64,000 bases of DNA. It comes from Armigeres subalbatus. Lineage: Eukaryota > Arthropoda > Insecta > Diptera > Culicidae. This document shows, in pieces, positions 22,495 to 35,454 of this stretch. How positions within the stretch are numbered: position 1 is the stretch's first letter; each line of letters opens with the position of its first letter. Below the pieces are notes generated by a model. It saw only the letters and a list, made by a program, of their open reading frames with translations. It searched no databases and was not told where the DNA came from. The position numbers and the translations under genes are program-made. Location: assembly GCF_024139115.2 (NCBI RefSeq), contig NC_085141.1:64555675-64619674 (forward strand), in the 5' to 3' direction.

Positions 22495-23720
22495 TACGAT
22501 ATTCTGCCGTTAATCATGGGCGACCCTCCAGCCCGCACGTAGAAAAGAATAAAATCCACCGTCAGTGCTATTCTTCGCTGGGCCAGCTCTGTGGGCTTCA
22601 TTATAGCCGCCAGTAAGTGCGCGAGAGGACATGTTTGCTGTTGGAGGCTGCAGTTGTCCGGGCCAAGCGTTATGATGGCAGAGCATTCCATCCCCAGCAA
22701 TAAAATCGTAAAAGTGCTTGAAGTGTCCATCGACCGGTCCCTCATTTCTATCGCACTTCCGCGGAGTCAAATTCGGATGTTTTCCAAACCTCACCAAACA
22801 ATAAAAGGATGTTCCGGTAAAATATTTGGCAAGCTATCATTGATAGCCCTCTACTGTAGCCTGCAACTTACCGATACACCACCGTAACTTTATCGAAACT
22901 CTTTCGCCGACCTCCAACTTATACGTCCGAGTCGCTTTCGGAGTCTGTCTGTTCCGAGGACATGCATCTTGCCAATTAACCATCGTTCGCAGCCAGCCAT
23001 CTGCCGCAAAGCCACTCTTTCACCGTCGTAACTTCCGGAGAATACACGATCCTTATCGAAGAGGACCGAATTCTGCAAACTATGTCCGGCGTCAGTCTAC
23101 CCCTCCTGGCGCGGGTTTAGTGGCATGGAGTGAGGGGCTGGAACTCCGAAAATGCCAATATTAACAGCTCCAGAGCGCACAATTTCCGAAGGGGTGACAC
23201 GGTGGCTCTCAGAAGGTTTGAGCCGAGCTATTGAACAGATAATTGAACAATTACGAACACATGTAGCGGTTGGTTCTGTATCATGCCATAGAGTAGACAT
23301 CGAAGTCACCGGGACCAAAACAACAATCTCGGATAATCTCCCGGACATCTATACAATATTCTCGAACGAAGCAGCCGTAATCGAGGCCATCTACCCGCCC
23401 AAGACTTGGACGAGTCCTATTCAATTCTGCCGGCGTTATCTTCGCACTTCAGAGCAAAACGCCTAAACATTCCTGGATCTAATGTATCCTAGCAAACACG
23501 CTCCCGAATACAACCTTTGCTTGGATCCCGGGCCACACCATGGTCGAGTACCTTGCCAAAGTCGCAAATCAGGACTGAGGAACATTTAGTATGCCGATGC
23601 CCCAAATACCAGGTTCCTAGGAATACTTATGGAATATCGGTCAGCGTCAAGGACGTGAACGAGGCAGCCAGCATCACTGCCTTATCTGTTTCCTTAAATA
23701 TGGGGTCTATAGCATCCTAA
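22495..23720 (+). pseudogene. Non-LTR retrotransposon fragment: RT C-terminus and RNase H
   Basis: The frame starts near the end of RT motif C (YDILPLIMGDPPART), then KRIKSTVSAILRWASSVGF, IIAASKCARGHVCC and SNKIVKVLEVSIDRSL, the RT thumb. Downstream, after several frame changes, TGTKTTISDNLPDIYTIFSN followed by EAAVIEAIY, and later WIPGHTMVEYLAKVANQ, mark an RNase H domain. RNase H-bearing elements belong to the I/Loner/LOA side of non-LTR elements. Many stops make it non-functional. It complements the 14786-15680 fragment with no overlap. Confidence 0.75.
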
Positions 23721-23859
23721 TATATCATCCAAATAGTTTCACTGGCAACCCGAAGGTAATCTCGGGATAAGATCAACAACACGAAGCGGCTCGAGCTTTC
23801 CTCGGATTTTCTTAAGTGGTAAGTTCCCCCATCCACCCCACCAGTGACCGGGCAGCTCT

Positions 23860-24235
23860 TGAACCTTAATGCTTATTTCTTTAAGGGAAAATTTTCCGTT
23901 TATTCTTTTGAATTTGCTTCGAATTTAAATCGAACATTTTACCGTACTTAAAAAAAACTCATCATGATTTCTACGGCAAATTATTTTCCTCTGGAAAATT
24001 TTCTGACTTTCTTAATGATATTTTCCCCAATTTTTTTCGAGTTTACAAAGCATTTTTTTGTTTTTAATTTCCCTGAAATTATTAAGAATTTTTACGGGAA
24101 ACGATTTACAACGGGAACATTTTCAAAGCCTCTAGGATAAATTCTTCCAAATTTCATCCGGATATTCTTTCGATTTTCCACGAGAAAACCTTCAGAATTC
24201 TACCGGAATTTTTTTTTCGACTTGTGGAAGCCGAG
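23860..24235. repeat. A/T-rich TTCC/GGAA-type degenerate repeat
   Basis: Units such as GGGAAAATTTTC, GAATTTTTACGGGAAA and AGAATTCTACCGG recur. They resemble the filler inside the GCCG-rich hAT blocks (16260-16510). Confidence 0.55.
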
Positions 24236-24239
24236 GATC

Positions 24240-24985
24240 ATAATCATCTGAATATTTGTAGTGTTCAATAAATTAATATTAAACTCTGCAACTGCAACAA
24301 GATTTCAAAGGATTAAATTATGTTTCATCACAGTCGCACTTTTAGCTGTGTTATTATTACAAAATACTCGACAAATTGATGCTTCACAAACATCCAGCTC
24401 ACTCATTCAATGCATACAATAATCACGGCCAGAAGCTTGCTAATGATGAAAGGTAGTTCCGTTTCCCCTTCCATCCTTCCCCGGGAGTAAAGCTTGATTG
24501 TACAGACTATAGAGGAAGCAGTTGTTTGCCGGGGCTGTCGCCGCCATGCCCAGCGTCGAAGGCAGCAAAATTGTCGCTTATGTTTGCTGGTAAATATTTG
24601 CCAAAGTTGCTTCCTTTCTGTGTCTCTCGTACTCACTCTCTCTTTCTCACTGGGTCTATCTCTCTCCTTGAATACCACCCACTTAGAGTTAAATGTTGTT
24701 GTTGTTGATATTTCTGTTGTTGATAAATAGGTACTGTCGTCCCTGATGATATTGCCGTCACTGACTGCGGAGTCTATGAAACAATTTTCATCGAAGTTAA
24801 AACAGAAAAGGACTGGTACGGATGAGAGGCAGGAGGAAACCAACGAATAGCAACTGAAGGCACCCTCGTCTTATGGGTTTGGAACATTTCAGGACAGTTA
24901 CGATAATAGCTCTTTGTAACTTGATTTTCTGTAAAGTGGAACGACATTGATTTCAAACGTCTACGCTTATTCTGCTGAAATTGTT
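24240..24985. other. Unassigned sequence
   Basis: The region contains a CT-rich run (CTCTCTCTTTCTCACTGGG) and a GTTGTT-rich stretch. Short frames on both strands have low-complexity or cysteine-rich composition but no family match. Confidence 0.35.
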
Positions 24986-24989
24986 CCAA

Positions 24990-25240
24990 ACTTCTTCTTC
25001 TTCAATGGCTCTACTTCCAACTGGAACTTGGCCTGCTCTCCAACTTAGTATTTCTATGCCCGCCATTGTATCAGTATGTATCTTGTGTGGCAAGTACAAT
25101 GGAAACACTATGCCCCGGGTGTCGAAAATGTTTCCAACCCGAAAACATCCTAGACCAGACCGAGAATAGAACTCGCTATCTCCGGATTGACAATCCTACG
25201 CCTTTGCTCGCAAGACTAACTGGAGATCCCGCACTTAACA
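24990..25240 (-). repeat. tRNA-related SINE, minus strand
   Basis: On the minus strand a decayed tRNA-like head (TCTCCAGTTAGTCTTGCGAG, then GAGTTCTATTCTCGG near the B-box position) is followed by a body through GTTTCCATTGTACTTGCC. It ends at a GAAGAAGAAG tail near 25000. The layout fits a tRNA-related SINE; a Feilai-type SINE of Aedes is possible but not proven. Confidence 0.55.
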
Positions 25241-25861
25241 AAGTTAAAAACATGCTGAAACTTTCTGTATTTAGTTTTCTTAGTAATCAGTACTTGTTGC
25301 TTTATAAAAAAATAGATTGAACGCATTACAAAATAATCAAACGAACAATTATTATTTAAGCTTCAGTCCAGAAGAAATTCCATTTCAGTCTTGAGTATTT
25401 CTTACGACGACCTTTGAACATCATTAAAACGTGGATTATCATTACAAACAGCAACTAATTGGCATTATCTTAAATCCTTCCTTCCCGGCCGGACGTCGAG
25501 TCTTCACTTACACCCTTAGTACCACATTACATAGCTTATATGTACCCTCTCGGTTGGCCAGCTAAATTTATTTTTCTTTCACAAGGCCGTCCTTTAGCTG
25601 CCACGGCCGTTTGCAGAAACTCATCAAGTCCAGCCTGTTGGAAACGCAAATGAAAGCCACCGCTTAGCACGGGGAAGCACTACCTGGTGGACCCGGCTGC
25701 TGTTGTAACTCATCGAGTCTTTACCTTTGCAGTCTAATCGATGAAGAGAGAATCAGTTGGTTTATGGGATTATGAGTAAAGGGCTTTCTTGGAAATTGGT
25801 AACAAAGTCGAGCAAGACAGAGACTAAAACTAGTTTCATTAACAATGTAATGGATCATATG
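25241..25861. other. No identified gene
   Basis: AT-rich sequence between the SINE and a PIF-like MITE. No repeat boundary or coding signal was recognised. Confidence 0.35.
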
Positions 25862-25864
25862 TAA

Positions 25865-26028
25865 GGGGCCGTACACTTATTACGTAAGCATTTTTTTGGG
25901 TTTTTCGACCCCACCCTCCACCCATGTAAGATTTTTTCCATGCAAAAGATTTTTCATTTATATGGCGTGTAAGATATTGACCGACCCCCCTCCCCCCATA
26001 AGTGCTTACGTAATATGTGTACGACCCC
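25865..26028. mobile_element. PIF/Harbinger-like MITE, 164 bp
   Basis: The ends GGGGCCGTACACTTATTACG and its near complement (…CGTAATATGTGTACGACCCC) are flanked by TAA at 25862-25864 and 26029-26031. A 3-bp TWA duplication is the PIF/Harbinger hallmark. The interior has CCCCACCCTCCACCC and CCCCCCTCCCCCC tracts. Confidence 0.8.
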
Positions 26029-26299
26029 TAATGAAAATTTTTGATGTTTTTGAAATTATTTACATTAGAAACACAGGTCCAGGGGACCCCTAATCTGTTA
26101 TTTAATGTCCCATCGACTTGGAAAATACAGCATTAACGAAGTATATTTTCTTAAGGTAGTCCTTCATGCAAATGAATACATGGCTTCAGTGTTTTTTTTT
26201 TCAATATCAAGATGAAATATATTTGCATTGAATTTAAAGTGGTATGAATTATGAATTTTATTTGATTGCATTTTTATTGAATACACTGCACACTGCACT

Positions 26300-29200
26300 T
26301 TTATTGAATATGAATTGGATATGGATTTGATTTCAGTTGGATTTGGATTGGATTTGAAGCGACTTTGGATTGGATTTTAATCAGGATCGGATTTGAATTT
26401 GGATTGGATGCGGATTGGATTTGAATTCGATATAGATTAGATTTTTTGGTTTGGATTGTATTTGAATTGAATTTGGATTGGATTTGAATTGGATTTGAAT
26501 TGGATTTGGATTGGATTTGGATTGAATTTGGATTGGATTTGGATTGGATTTGGATTGGATTTGGATTGGATTTGGATTGGATTTGGATTGGATTTGGATT
26601 GGATTTGGATTGGATTTGGATTGGATTTGGATTGGATTTGGATTGGTTTGGATTGGTTTGGATTTGGTTTGGATTGGTTTGGATTGGTTTGGATTGATTT
26701 GAATTGGTTTGGATTGGATTTGGATTGGATTTGGATTGGATTTGGATTGGATTTGGATTGGATTTGGATTGGATTTGGATTGGATTTGGATTGGATTTGG
26801 ATTGGATTTGGATTGGATTTGGATTGGATTTGGATTGGATTTGGATTGGATTTGTATTGGATTTGGATTTGTATTGGATTTGGATTCGATTGGATTTGAT
26901 TGGATTTGATTGGATTGGATTTGACTTTTGGATTGGATTTGGATTGTATTGGGTTTGGATTGGATTTGGATTGGATTGGATTTGGATTGGATTTGGATTG
27001 GATTTGGATTGGATTTGGATTGGATTTGGATTGGATTTGGATTAAATTTGGATTGGATTTAGATTGGATTTGGAATGGATTTCGCATTGCACTTTTATTG
27101 AATATGAATTGGATATGGATTTGATTTCAGTTGGATTTGGATTGGATTTGAAGCGACTTTGGATTGGATTTGGATCAGGATCGGATTTGAATTTGGATTG
27201 GATGCGGATTGGATTTGGATTGGATTGGATTTGGATTGGTTTGGATTGTATTTGAATTGAATTTGTATTGGATTTGAATTGGATTTGGATTGGATTTGAA
27301 TTGGATTTGGATTGGATTTGGATTGGATTTGGATTGGATTTGGATTGGATTTGGATTTGGATTGGATTGGATTTGGATTGGATTTGGATTGGATTTGGAT
27401 TGGATTTGGATTGGATTTGGATTGGATTGGATTGGATTGGATTGGATTGGATTGGTTTGGATTGGTTTGGATTGGTTTGGATTGGTTTGGATTGGTTTGG
27501 ATTGGATTGGTTTGGATTGGTTTGGATTGGTTTGGATTGGTTTGGATTGGTTTGGATTGGTTTGGATTGGTTTGGATTGGTTTGGATTGGTTTGGATTGG
27601 TTTGGATTGGTTTGGATTGGTTTGGATTGGTTTGGATTGGTTTGGATTGGTTTGGATTGGATTCGGATTGGTTTGGATTGGTTTGGATTGGTTTGGATTG
27701 GTTTGGTTGGTTTGGATTGGTTTGGATTGGATTTGGTTGGTTTGGTTGGTTTGGATTGGTTTGGATTGGTTTGGATTGGTTTGGATTGGTTTGGATTGGT
27801 TTGGATTGGTTTGGATTGGTTTGGATTGGTTTGGATTGGTTTGGATTGGTTTGGATTGGTTTGGTTGGTTTGGATTGGTTTGGATTGGTTTGGATTGGTT
27901 TGGATTGGTTTGGATTGGTTTGGATTGGTTTGGATTGGTTTGGATTGGTTTGGATTGGTTTGGTTGGTTTGGATTGGTTTGGATTGGTTTGGATTGGTTT
28001 GGATTGGATTGGTTTGGATTGGTTTGGATTGGTTTGGTTGGTTTGGATTGGTTTGGATTGGTTTGGATTGGTTTGGATTGGTTTGGTTGGTTTGGATTGG
28101 TTTGGATTGGTTTGGTTTGGATTGGTTTGGATTGGTTTGGATTGGTTTGGTTTGGATTGGTTTGGATTGGTTTGGATTGGTTTGGATTGGTTTGGATTGG
28201 TTTGGTTGGTTTGGATGGGATTTGGATTGGTTTGGATTGGTTTGGATTGGTTTGGATTGGTTTGGATTGGTTTGGATTGGTTTGGATTGGTTTGGATTGG
28301 TTTGGTTTGGATTGGTTTGGATTGGTTTGGATTGGTTTGGATTGGTTTGTATTGGTTTGGATTGGTTTGGATTGGTTTGGATTGGTTTGGTTTTGAGTTG
28401 GATTGGTTTGGTTTGGTTTGGATTGGATTTGGATTGGATTCGGATTGGGTTTGGATTGGTTTGGATTGGTTTGGATTGGTTTGGATTGGTTTGGATTGGT
28501 TTGGATTGGTTTGGATTGGTTTGGATTGGTTTGGATTGGTTTGGATTGGTTTGGATTGGTTTGGATTGGTTTGGATTGGTTTGGATTGGATTTGGATTGG
28601 ATTTGGATTGGATTTCGATTGGATTTGGATTGGATTTGGATTGGATTTGAAATGGATTTGGATTTGGAATGGATTTGAATTGGATTTGGATTTGAATTGG
28701 ATTTGGATTTGAATTGGATTTGGATTCGATTGGATTTGATTGGATTGGATTTGACTTTTGGATTGGATTTGACTTTTGGATTGAATTTGGATTGAATTTG
28801 GATTGAATTTGGATTGGATTTGGATTGTATTGGATTTGGATTGGATTTGGATTGGATTTGGATTGGATTTGGATTGGATTTGGATTGGATTTGGATTGGA
28901 TTTGGATTGGATTTGGATTGGATTTGGATTGGATTTGGATTGGATTTGGATTGGATTTGGTTTGGATTGGTTTGGATTGGTTTGGATTGGTTTGGATTGG
29001 TTTGGATTGGTTTGGATTGGTTTGGATTGGTTTGGATTGGTTTGGATTGGTTTGGATTGGATTTGGATTGGTTTGGATTGGTTTGGATTGGTTTGGTTGG
29101 TTTGGATTGGTTTGGATTGGTTTGGATTGGTTTGGTTGGTTTGGATGGGTTTGGATTGGTTTGGATTGGTTTGGATTGGTTTGGATTGGTTTGGATTGGT

Positions 29201-29974
29201 TTGGATTGGTTTGGATTGGTTTGGATTGGTTTGGATTGGTTTGGATTGGATTTGGTTTGGATTGGTTTGGATTGGTTTGGATTGGTTTGGATTGGTTTGT
29301 ATTGGTTTGGATTGGTTTGGATTGGTTTGGATTGGTTTGGTTTGATTTGGATTGGTTTGGATTTGGTTTGGATTGGGTTTGGATTGGATTTGGATTGGGT
29401 TTGGATTGGATTTGGATTGGATTTGGATTGGATTTGGATTGGATTTGGATTGGATTTGGATTGGATTTGGATTGGATTTGGATTGGATTTGGATTGGATT
29501 TGGATTGGATTTGGATTGGATTTGAAATGGATTTGGATTTGGAATGGATTTGAATTGGATTTGGATTTGAATTGGATTTGGATTTGAATTGGATTTGGAT
29601 TCGATTGGATTTGATTGGATTGGATTTGACTTTTGGATTGGATTTGACTTTTGGATTGAATTTGGATTGGATTTGGATTGTATTGGATTTGGATTGGATT
29701 GGATTTGGATTGGATTTGGATTGGATTTGGGTTGGATTTGGATTAAATTTGGATTGGATTTAGATTGAATTTGGAATGGATTTTGATTTGGATTGGATTT
29801 AGATTGGATTTGGATTTAGATTGGATTTGGATTTGAATTGGATTTGGATGGGATTGTATTGGATTTGGGTTGGATTGGATTTGATTTGGATTTGGATTGA
29901 ATTGGATTTGGATTGGATTGGATTTGGATTGGATTTGAATTGAATTTGGATTGGATTTGGATTGGATTTGGATT
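26300..29974 (+). repeat. TTGGAT minisatellite array, main block
   Basis: Tandem copies of an 11-bp unit (GGATTTGGATT) and a 10-bp unit (GGTTTGGATT) alternate in homogeneous blocks. The 10-bp form dominates 27470-28590 and 28960-29370. Larger duplications are visible: TGCACTTTTATTGAATATG with its downstream flank at about 26294 and 27088 (about 794 bp apart), and GAAATGGATTTGG…GACTTTTGG blocks 875 bp apart (28649/29524). The + strand is almost free of C. Open frames up to 466 codons (DLDWIWIGFGL or FGLVWIGLDW repeats) exist only because the unit lacks stops. Confidence 0.95.
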
Positions 29975-31057
29975 TCTTGATTTTTGATTCTTATACATAG
30001 TGTTAGTTTTGGGGAACCGAAAGACTCGCGGTTTAGTCGAGGTTAGGGATACAATAATACAGTAGGAAAGGAAAGGATTTTAGGGTGCTTAAGTAATTAC
30101 GATGCTGATGTTCACAAAGTTGACGTTCCTCGCATTTTTACATCTGTAACGGGACAAACAAACTTTTTTTGGGAGACAACGACGAGAGGAAGACATACGG
30201 AAGGGATTAACGACAGACATGGAAATGTACAACAAGAGGAAGACATTCGATATGGGTACGGCAGACAAGGGAATGGGCAGGCAATGATTACAGTTTTACA
30301 TCAGCAACTTTCAAAAATTGGTGGACCAGGGACATGTACTCGAGATCAAGGCCCGACAACACTTCCCTAATAGGCTTTGGTTGTTTTCCTCGGACCCGGA
30401 GATGTTCAGTTAGCGCAGATCTGGGGCCACGATGCTCCTCGCACGCCCACACGACATGATCGATGTCCTGATAATCCTCGCCGCAAACACAGAGATTTCC
30501 TTCCGAGAGCCCCACTCTGAAAAGATGTGCATTTAGAGTGTAGTGATTGGACATTAGACGGCACATGGTTCGAATGAAGTCTCGTCCCATATTCAATTTT
30601 TGAACCATGGACGCTTCGACACCTGCGGGCGAATTGAATACAGCCATCTACCCAACTCCCCATTTGTCCATTTCTGTTGCCAGCTGTTCAAGGTTTCCTG
30701 ACGAACTAATGTGAAAAATTCATCGAAGGTGATTTTCCGATCGTAAATATCACCTTCCATAGCGCCCACCTTAGCCAAAGAGTCCGCTTTCTCATTTCCC
30801 GGGATCGAGCAATGAGAAGGGACCCAAGCCATGGTGATTGTGTAAGACCGTTGTGATAAGGCACTCAAAGCTTTCCGTATCCCATTCAGAAGATACGCTG
30901 AGTGCTTAACCGGTTTCATTGACCGAACAGCCTCCAAGGAACTTAGACTGTCGGTGAAGATGAAAAAGTGGTCAGGAGGTAGGGATGCGATTTGCTCGAG
31001 TGAATAGTGTATAGCTGCTAGCTCAGCAGTATACACGGAACAAGGCTCTTTGAGCAG
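29975..31057 (-). pseudogene. LINE 3' fragment: RNase H plus C-terminal zinc knuckle, inserted in the TTGGAT array
   Basis: Reading from 31057: EPCSVYTAELAAIHYSLEQI, FIFTDSLSSLEAVRS, and AWVPSHCSIPGNEKADSLAK give the acidic RNase H residues (E, D, D). A frameshift near 30600 leads to LNMGRDFIRTMCRLMSNHYT and a CxC…H…C knuckle (LCVCGEDYQDIDHVVWAC), ending at 30288. RNase H with such a C-terminus fits I/LOA-type elements. It is 5'-truncated exactly where the array resumes, as expected for incomplete reverse transcription. The array on both sides is in the same orientation, so this is an insertion into it. Confidence 0.8.
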
Positions 31058-31562
31058 TGGATTTGGATTTGGATTTGGATTGGATTTGGATTTGGATTGG
31101 ATTGAATTGGATTTGGATTGGATTTGGATTTGAATTGGATTTGGATTTGAATTGGATTTGGATTGGATTGGATTTGGATTGGATTTGGATTGGATTTTGA
31201 TTGGATTTGGATTAAATTTGGATTGGATTTAGATTGGATTTAGATTGGATTTGGATTGGATTTAGATTAGATTTGGATTTGAATTGGATTTGGATAGGAT
31301 TGTATTGGATTTGGGTTGGATTGGATTTGATTTGGATTTGGATTGAATTGGATTTCGATTGGATTGGATTTGGATTGGATTTGAATTGAGTTTTGATTGG
31401 ATTTGAATTGGATTTGGATTGGATGGGATTTGGATTGGATTTGGATTGGGTTTGGATTGGATTTGGATTTGGATTGAATTGGATTTAGATTGGATTTGAA
31501 TTGGATTTGGATTGGATTTAGATTGGATTTGGATTGTATTTGGATTGAATTTCAATTGGATC
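31058..31562 (+). repeat. TTGGAT minisatellite array, block after the LINE
   Basis: Mostly the 11-bp unit with more substitutions (GAATTGG, TAGATTGG, GGATGGG) than the main block. It ends abruptly at 31562. Confidence 0.95.
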
Positions 31563-33297
31563 GCTTAAAAAGAATAAAAAAATATCTTTCAATCGATTCT
31601 TCCATTCAGGGTCAACCTTTAAAAAAAAACTCTGATTAATTACGGCTCTTACTATTTTAAGAAATTTTCAATAACTAAACAAAAATAAAGGGCTGCATGA
31701 TAAGCGCTTTAATTTTTGTTTTTAATAATTTTTTTTAGAGACTGAGACCATCAGAAGAGATAATATTTTTGACGAGAGAAGTAAATTAGATTCCACGATA
31801 ATGTTATAAAATATTTGACTTAAAAATGAACAATGAAATGTCTATCAATTGAACTATTAATTTGGCATTGGAAAGCTGTTTCACCGATTGCTCTCAATAA
31901 GACATAATTCCCCTGAACGATTGTCATCCGCCGGATTACGCCAAGCCAGGATGGAGAAGCGTGCTCATAATTCGCATAGTTCCTCGCAATTGGAAGAAGC
32001 CTGCCATTGTCACTTGTTCGTTTCCGTTCTACTCGGTAATGCCGGCAGCAGTAATTGCGATTTTCATCCAGTCATTTCCAACTAAAGGATTATCATCAAC
32101 CGGCGTAGATTTATCGCATTCTCAATTATTGCTCCTCGCAGCCACTCTGGAACCCGAGAGCCATTTTCGCTTTGATTCGATTGGCTTTCGCAGCAGAACT
32201 GGGAAGATTGTTGAATAATTCCAACATCTTGGTGTTTGTGATTCCATTTGAAGCGTGCGTCCTGATTGATTGGTTGTGCTGCTTGTTCTAGAGCGGAAGT
32301 AAATTGTACATTGCTTGCGTGTGACTTCTGGACTACCACCAACCGTCCAACTAAAGTTGGAGTAGGAGACCGCACAGAGAACACCTCGAATTTAAGCTTC
32401 GATGGTAACGGAAGTCCTGCGGCTGTAACTTTCCGTATAATTAATTTAATTTTAATCCATTCCAGTCCTGTGGGTACCGCAACGATGCAATGCACATATA
32501 CTCGTTGCGGGGTATATTCCGACAAACGATGACAACGATGACTCCAGTCGGTGCAGCAGTGGCTGAAGCAAACGCATTCTAACAACATCTTCCATCTGGA
32601 GAGGGTAAACAGGGCATGCCGAGCGTTTGCGGCGTGGTCATCAAGCAGAAGTTATGAAATGGAACCGCATCGTAATCGAGGTCAGATGAAGACGACGCTC
32701 CATATCGCTCCCCGAACCGGAGGGTAGCAATATAAATGTTTTACACGCCCCAAATGCACCGCAACCGGGATCCAGCCGGGAGCAGCACTGCAGCGATGCT
32801 GGGCATACTCGGACAAGATAGGTCACGAACAACAAATGTAAAGGTGCCGTCCGTTGCAGGTGCTCAGGTCGGACCGTTGGTTGTTGAAGGCTGCACCAAG
32901 GGCAAGATGGTGTATTTGGATCAGTGGTTGGCAATCAGCATACATGGGACATACAAAAGCATTTTTAATTTATTTTTTTGGAACTCGTTTGTTACATTGT
33001 ACTATGTTTTCTATAACCTTTTAACGATTTTCTAATCAATTAGAATTATATCAATATAAGATATAAGAAGGCAAATTTAAGTAGGCTAGCCATTTTGAAC
33101 AATTTTCGAAGTGGTAGGTATACATAAAATAAAATGTGTAACATTGATATATTTTTCATTTCTAAATAGGTATGTGAGACAAAACCGACGGAGAGCTGTT
33201 ATCAAGTTTGCTGTTATTTCAGGACAAGCCTCCTGGAATCCAGAACTAATTTCATTAGCTTTTTCAAGGGCACCCCACTCGATGCGAAAGCAACGCA
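31563..33297. other. Unassigned sequence, partly GC-richer
   Basis: No recognised domain or repeat boundary. The 168-codon minus-strand frame at 32082-32588 has no family features, and antisense frames overlap it. This could be host intergenic or intronic DNA. Confidence 0.35.
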
Positions 33298-33366
33298 CAA
33301 CTGTAATTTCCATTATTTCACGCATCCTGCGACGCAGCAAAGTTGAAATAATGAAAATGACAGTTG
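33298..33366 (+). other. 69-nt hairpin
   Basis: CAACTGTAATTTCCATTATT continues to TCA at 33320. It pairs with the complementary arm 33344-33366, matching at 21 of 23 positions around a 23-nt loop. It could be a pre-miRNA-like fold or the centre of an old palindromic element. Confidence 0.35.
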
Positions 33367-33414
33367 TTGAATTCATCCGGAGTTTCCAGCAAAAATCCTT
33401 TCCCCAAATCTAGG

Positions 33415-34294
33415 ACAAAATTTCAGGAATTTCCTTAGGTCGGAAACATCTGAGGAAATTCCTGAAATTTTGTCGAATTGCTAACGGAAATGACAACGGA
33501 GCTCCTGAAGGCATTGAAGGATTTTTCCAGAAAATCCTTTGGAAATTACTTCGGAGTTAAATCCAGAAATTCCTTTGGAGATTCCTCAAGACATTCTTTT
33601 GAAAATTTAAAGAAGCAATTCTTAGAAAATTTCTAAAATTTCTTCGGAAATTCCTTTACGAATTCTTTTAAAAATTTCTTCGGAAATTCCTTTAGGAATT
33701 CCTCCTAAATTCCTTTGAAAATTCCTTAGAAACTTTCTTCAGGAAATCCTTCGTAAGTTATTTTAGTTAGACCATATGCAATTTTTTTTTCGAAAGTCCT
33801 GCAAAAACTATTCCAAAAATTTGGTTGGAAGCATTTTCCCGAGATTATTTTTAAAGAATGAAATTGGAAATACTAAAGAAATTTTAGAAGGAGTTTCTAG
33901 ATGAAATTTACGAAAGAAGTCTTAAAGTAATTTCTGAATGATCATAAAAAATGTGAGAATGGATTTCAGAAGTCATACCCAAAAAAAATCCTCAAGAATA
34001 TCCGAATGTGTCAAGCAATGTTCAATTAAATTTCCGTAGAAATGTTCGAAGGAATTCAAAAAAAGTAGAGAGGATTCCTATATGAAGTTCTGAAGAAATG
34101 TCGTAAGAACTCCAAGAATTTCTGCCTACAGTTACCAAAAGGATTTTTTTAAGGAATACTGGAAGAATATATTTAAGAAATTCCTGAAATAATTGCTGAA
34201 GCAATTTCTTTTAAAAAAAGTTTGGAGAAACTTTGAAACCAATTGCCGCAGACATTCCTCGAGCAGTTTCCAAAAGAAATCATAAAGTTATTTC
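33415..34294. repeat. TTCC/GGAA degenerate repeat
   Basis: Same composition as the start of the window. It forms the left flank of the 34295-40338 element and continues on its right side at 40339. Confidence 0.75.
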
Positions 34295-35454
34295 TAGACC
34301 TGTGCGCCGCCGCCGTCAAAAATGAATCGCCGCATGTAAATTTTCCACGCCGTCGGATATTTTTTACCACGCCGATGGCTGTTGAAGGACTATTTAACCA
34401 TTAGGTTAAAAGTGTTAAAAGTGCATTTTTTGTTGGTAAGCTCATCCTATCAGAAATACATGTGTTCAGACAAGTTCATTACATTTATCTATTCCCAAGT
34501 ATGCAGATGTTATTGGACGGCGGCCTACCCACAACTGTAATTAGCATTATGTTGATTTTGTACAAATGAGCTCGGGCAAACATAAACATATTTTTTCTAA
34601 GGCTGCATCTTATTTTTCGAAACTCAAATTGAATTAAAAGTGACGGTTGAATAATTTCCGAATAACGCTGCTCACACAACAAGATTACTTTTGACATATA
34701 TTGAATTGTTTTGAATTGTTGATGCCATACGGACTTATTGGACAGCACCTGCAATTTTTATGACTGGGTGATTTTTGATTTTCGAATTATCACTTTCAAG
34801 TTTAATTTAATTTCAAATCACGAGATGCGACGCAGCCTAAGAAGTCTAATGTTTTTCGGGAATTTAAGGAATTGATTCTAGATTTCTTTGTTGTTTTGGT
34901 AAGAATTTCATTTGAAACTTTAATTAATTTAATTTGGAATCGAAAATCAAAAACATTGTTTTAAATTTTTATATATGAAAACTAAATGGATGGATGGGTT
35001 TCATTCATTCCTTCATCAGATAAGTTCTTTCTAGTTTCCGATGGGTTTATATGACGTGTAGGCTGTGTAAATCGTAAAAAATAGGATTAAGATTCAGATG
35101 GAAATTTGGCATATCCAGTTCACTATGCGCATTTTCCACTTACAGGGTGGCCACTCAATTTCCATTTTCAAATTCCCGGTTTTTTCCCGGTTTTCCCGGT
35201 TCACATATTGAAACTTCCCCACGTGTGGTGCATCAAAAGTGGGATAAGATCAACGAATATGTTTTTGAATGCATTGCACAAATTCGTGTTAAAACTGAAC
35301 TATCTGAAAAAGTAAGCCAACTGCTCTTACAGAAACTTTATTCAAAAAAGTATATCTCATGCTCTAAGAATAGTATATTTTATTGGGGTAAAACCCCATT
35401 AAAATTATTGCAAAATTTGTCTTTGCTAAAAATCAGAAATAACTTCGAAATAAA

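Noticed and set aside
27268..28712. Overlapping 460-codon W/G/L/D-rich plus-strand frames
   Set aside because: They arise from 10/11-bp units without stop codons. All three frames are open and give the same repeated word, with no start context or domain.
26300..31562. CRISPR-like regular repetition
   Set aside because: Units are contiguous with no unique spacers, and the sequence is eukaryotic.
32082..32588. Minus-strand 168-codon frame
   Set aside because: No recognisable domain, overlapped by an antisense frame, composition not gene-like. Retained only as unassigned sequence.
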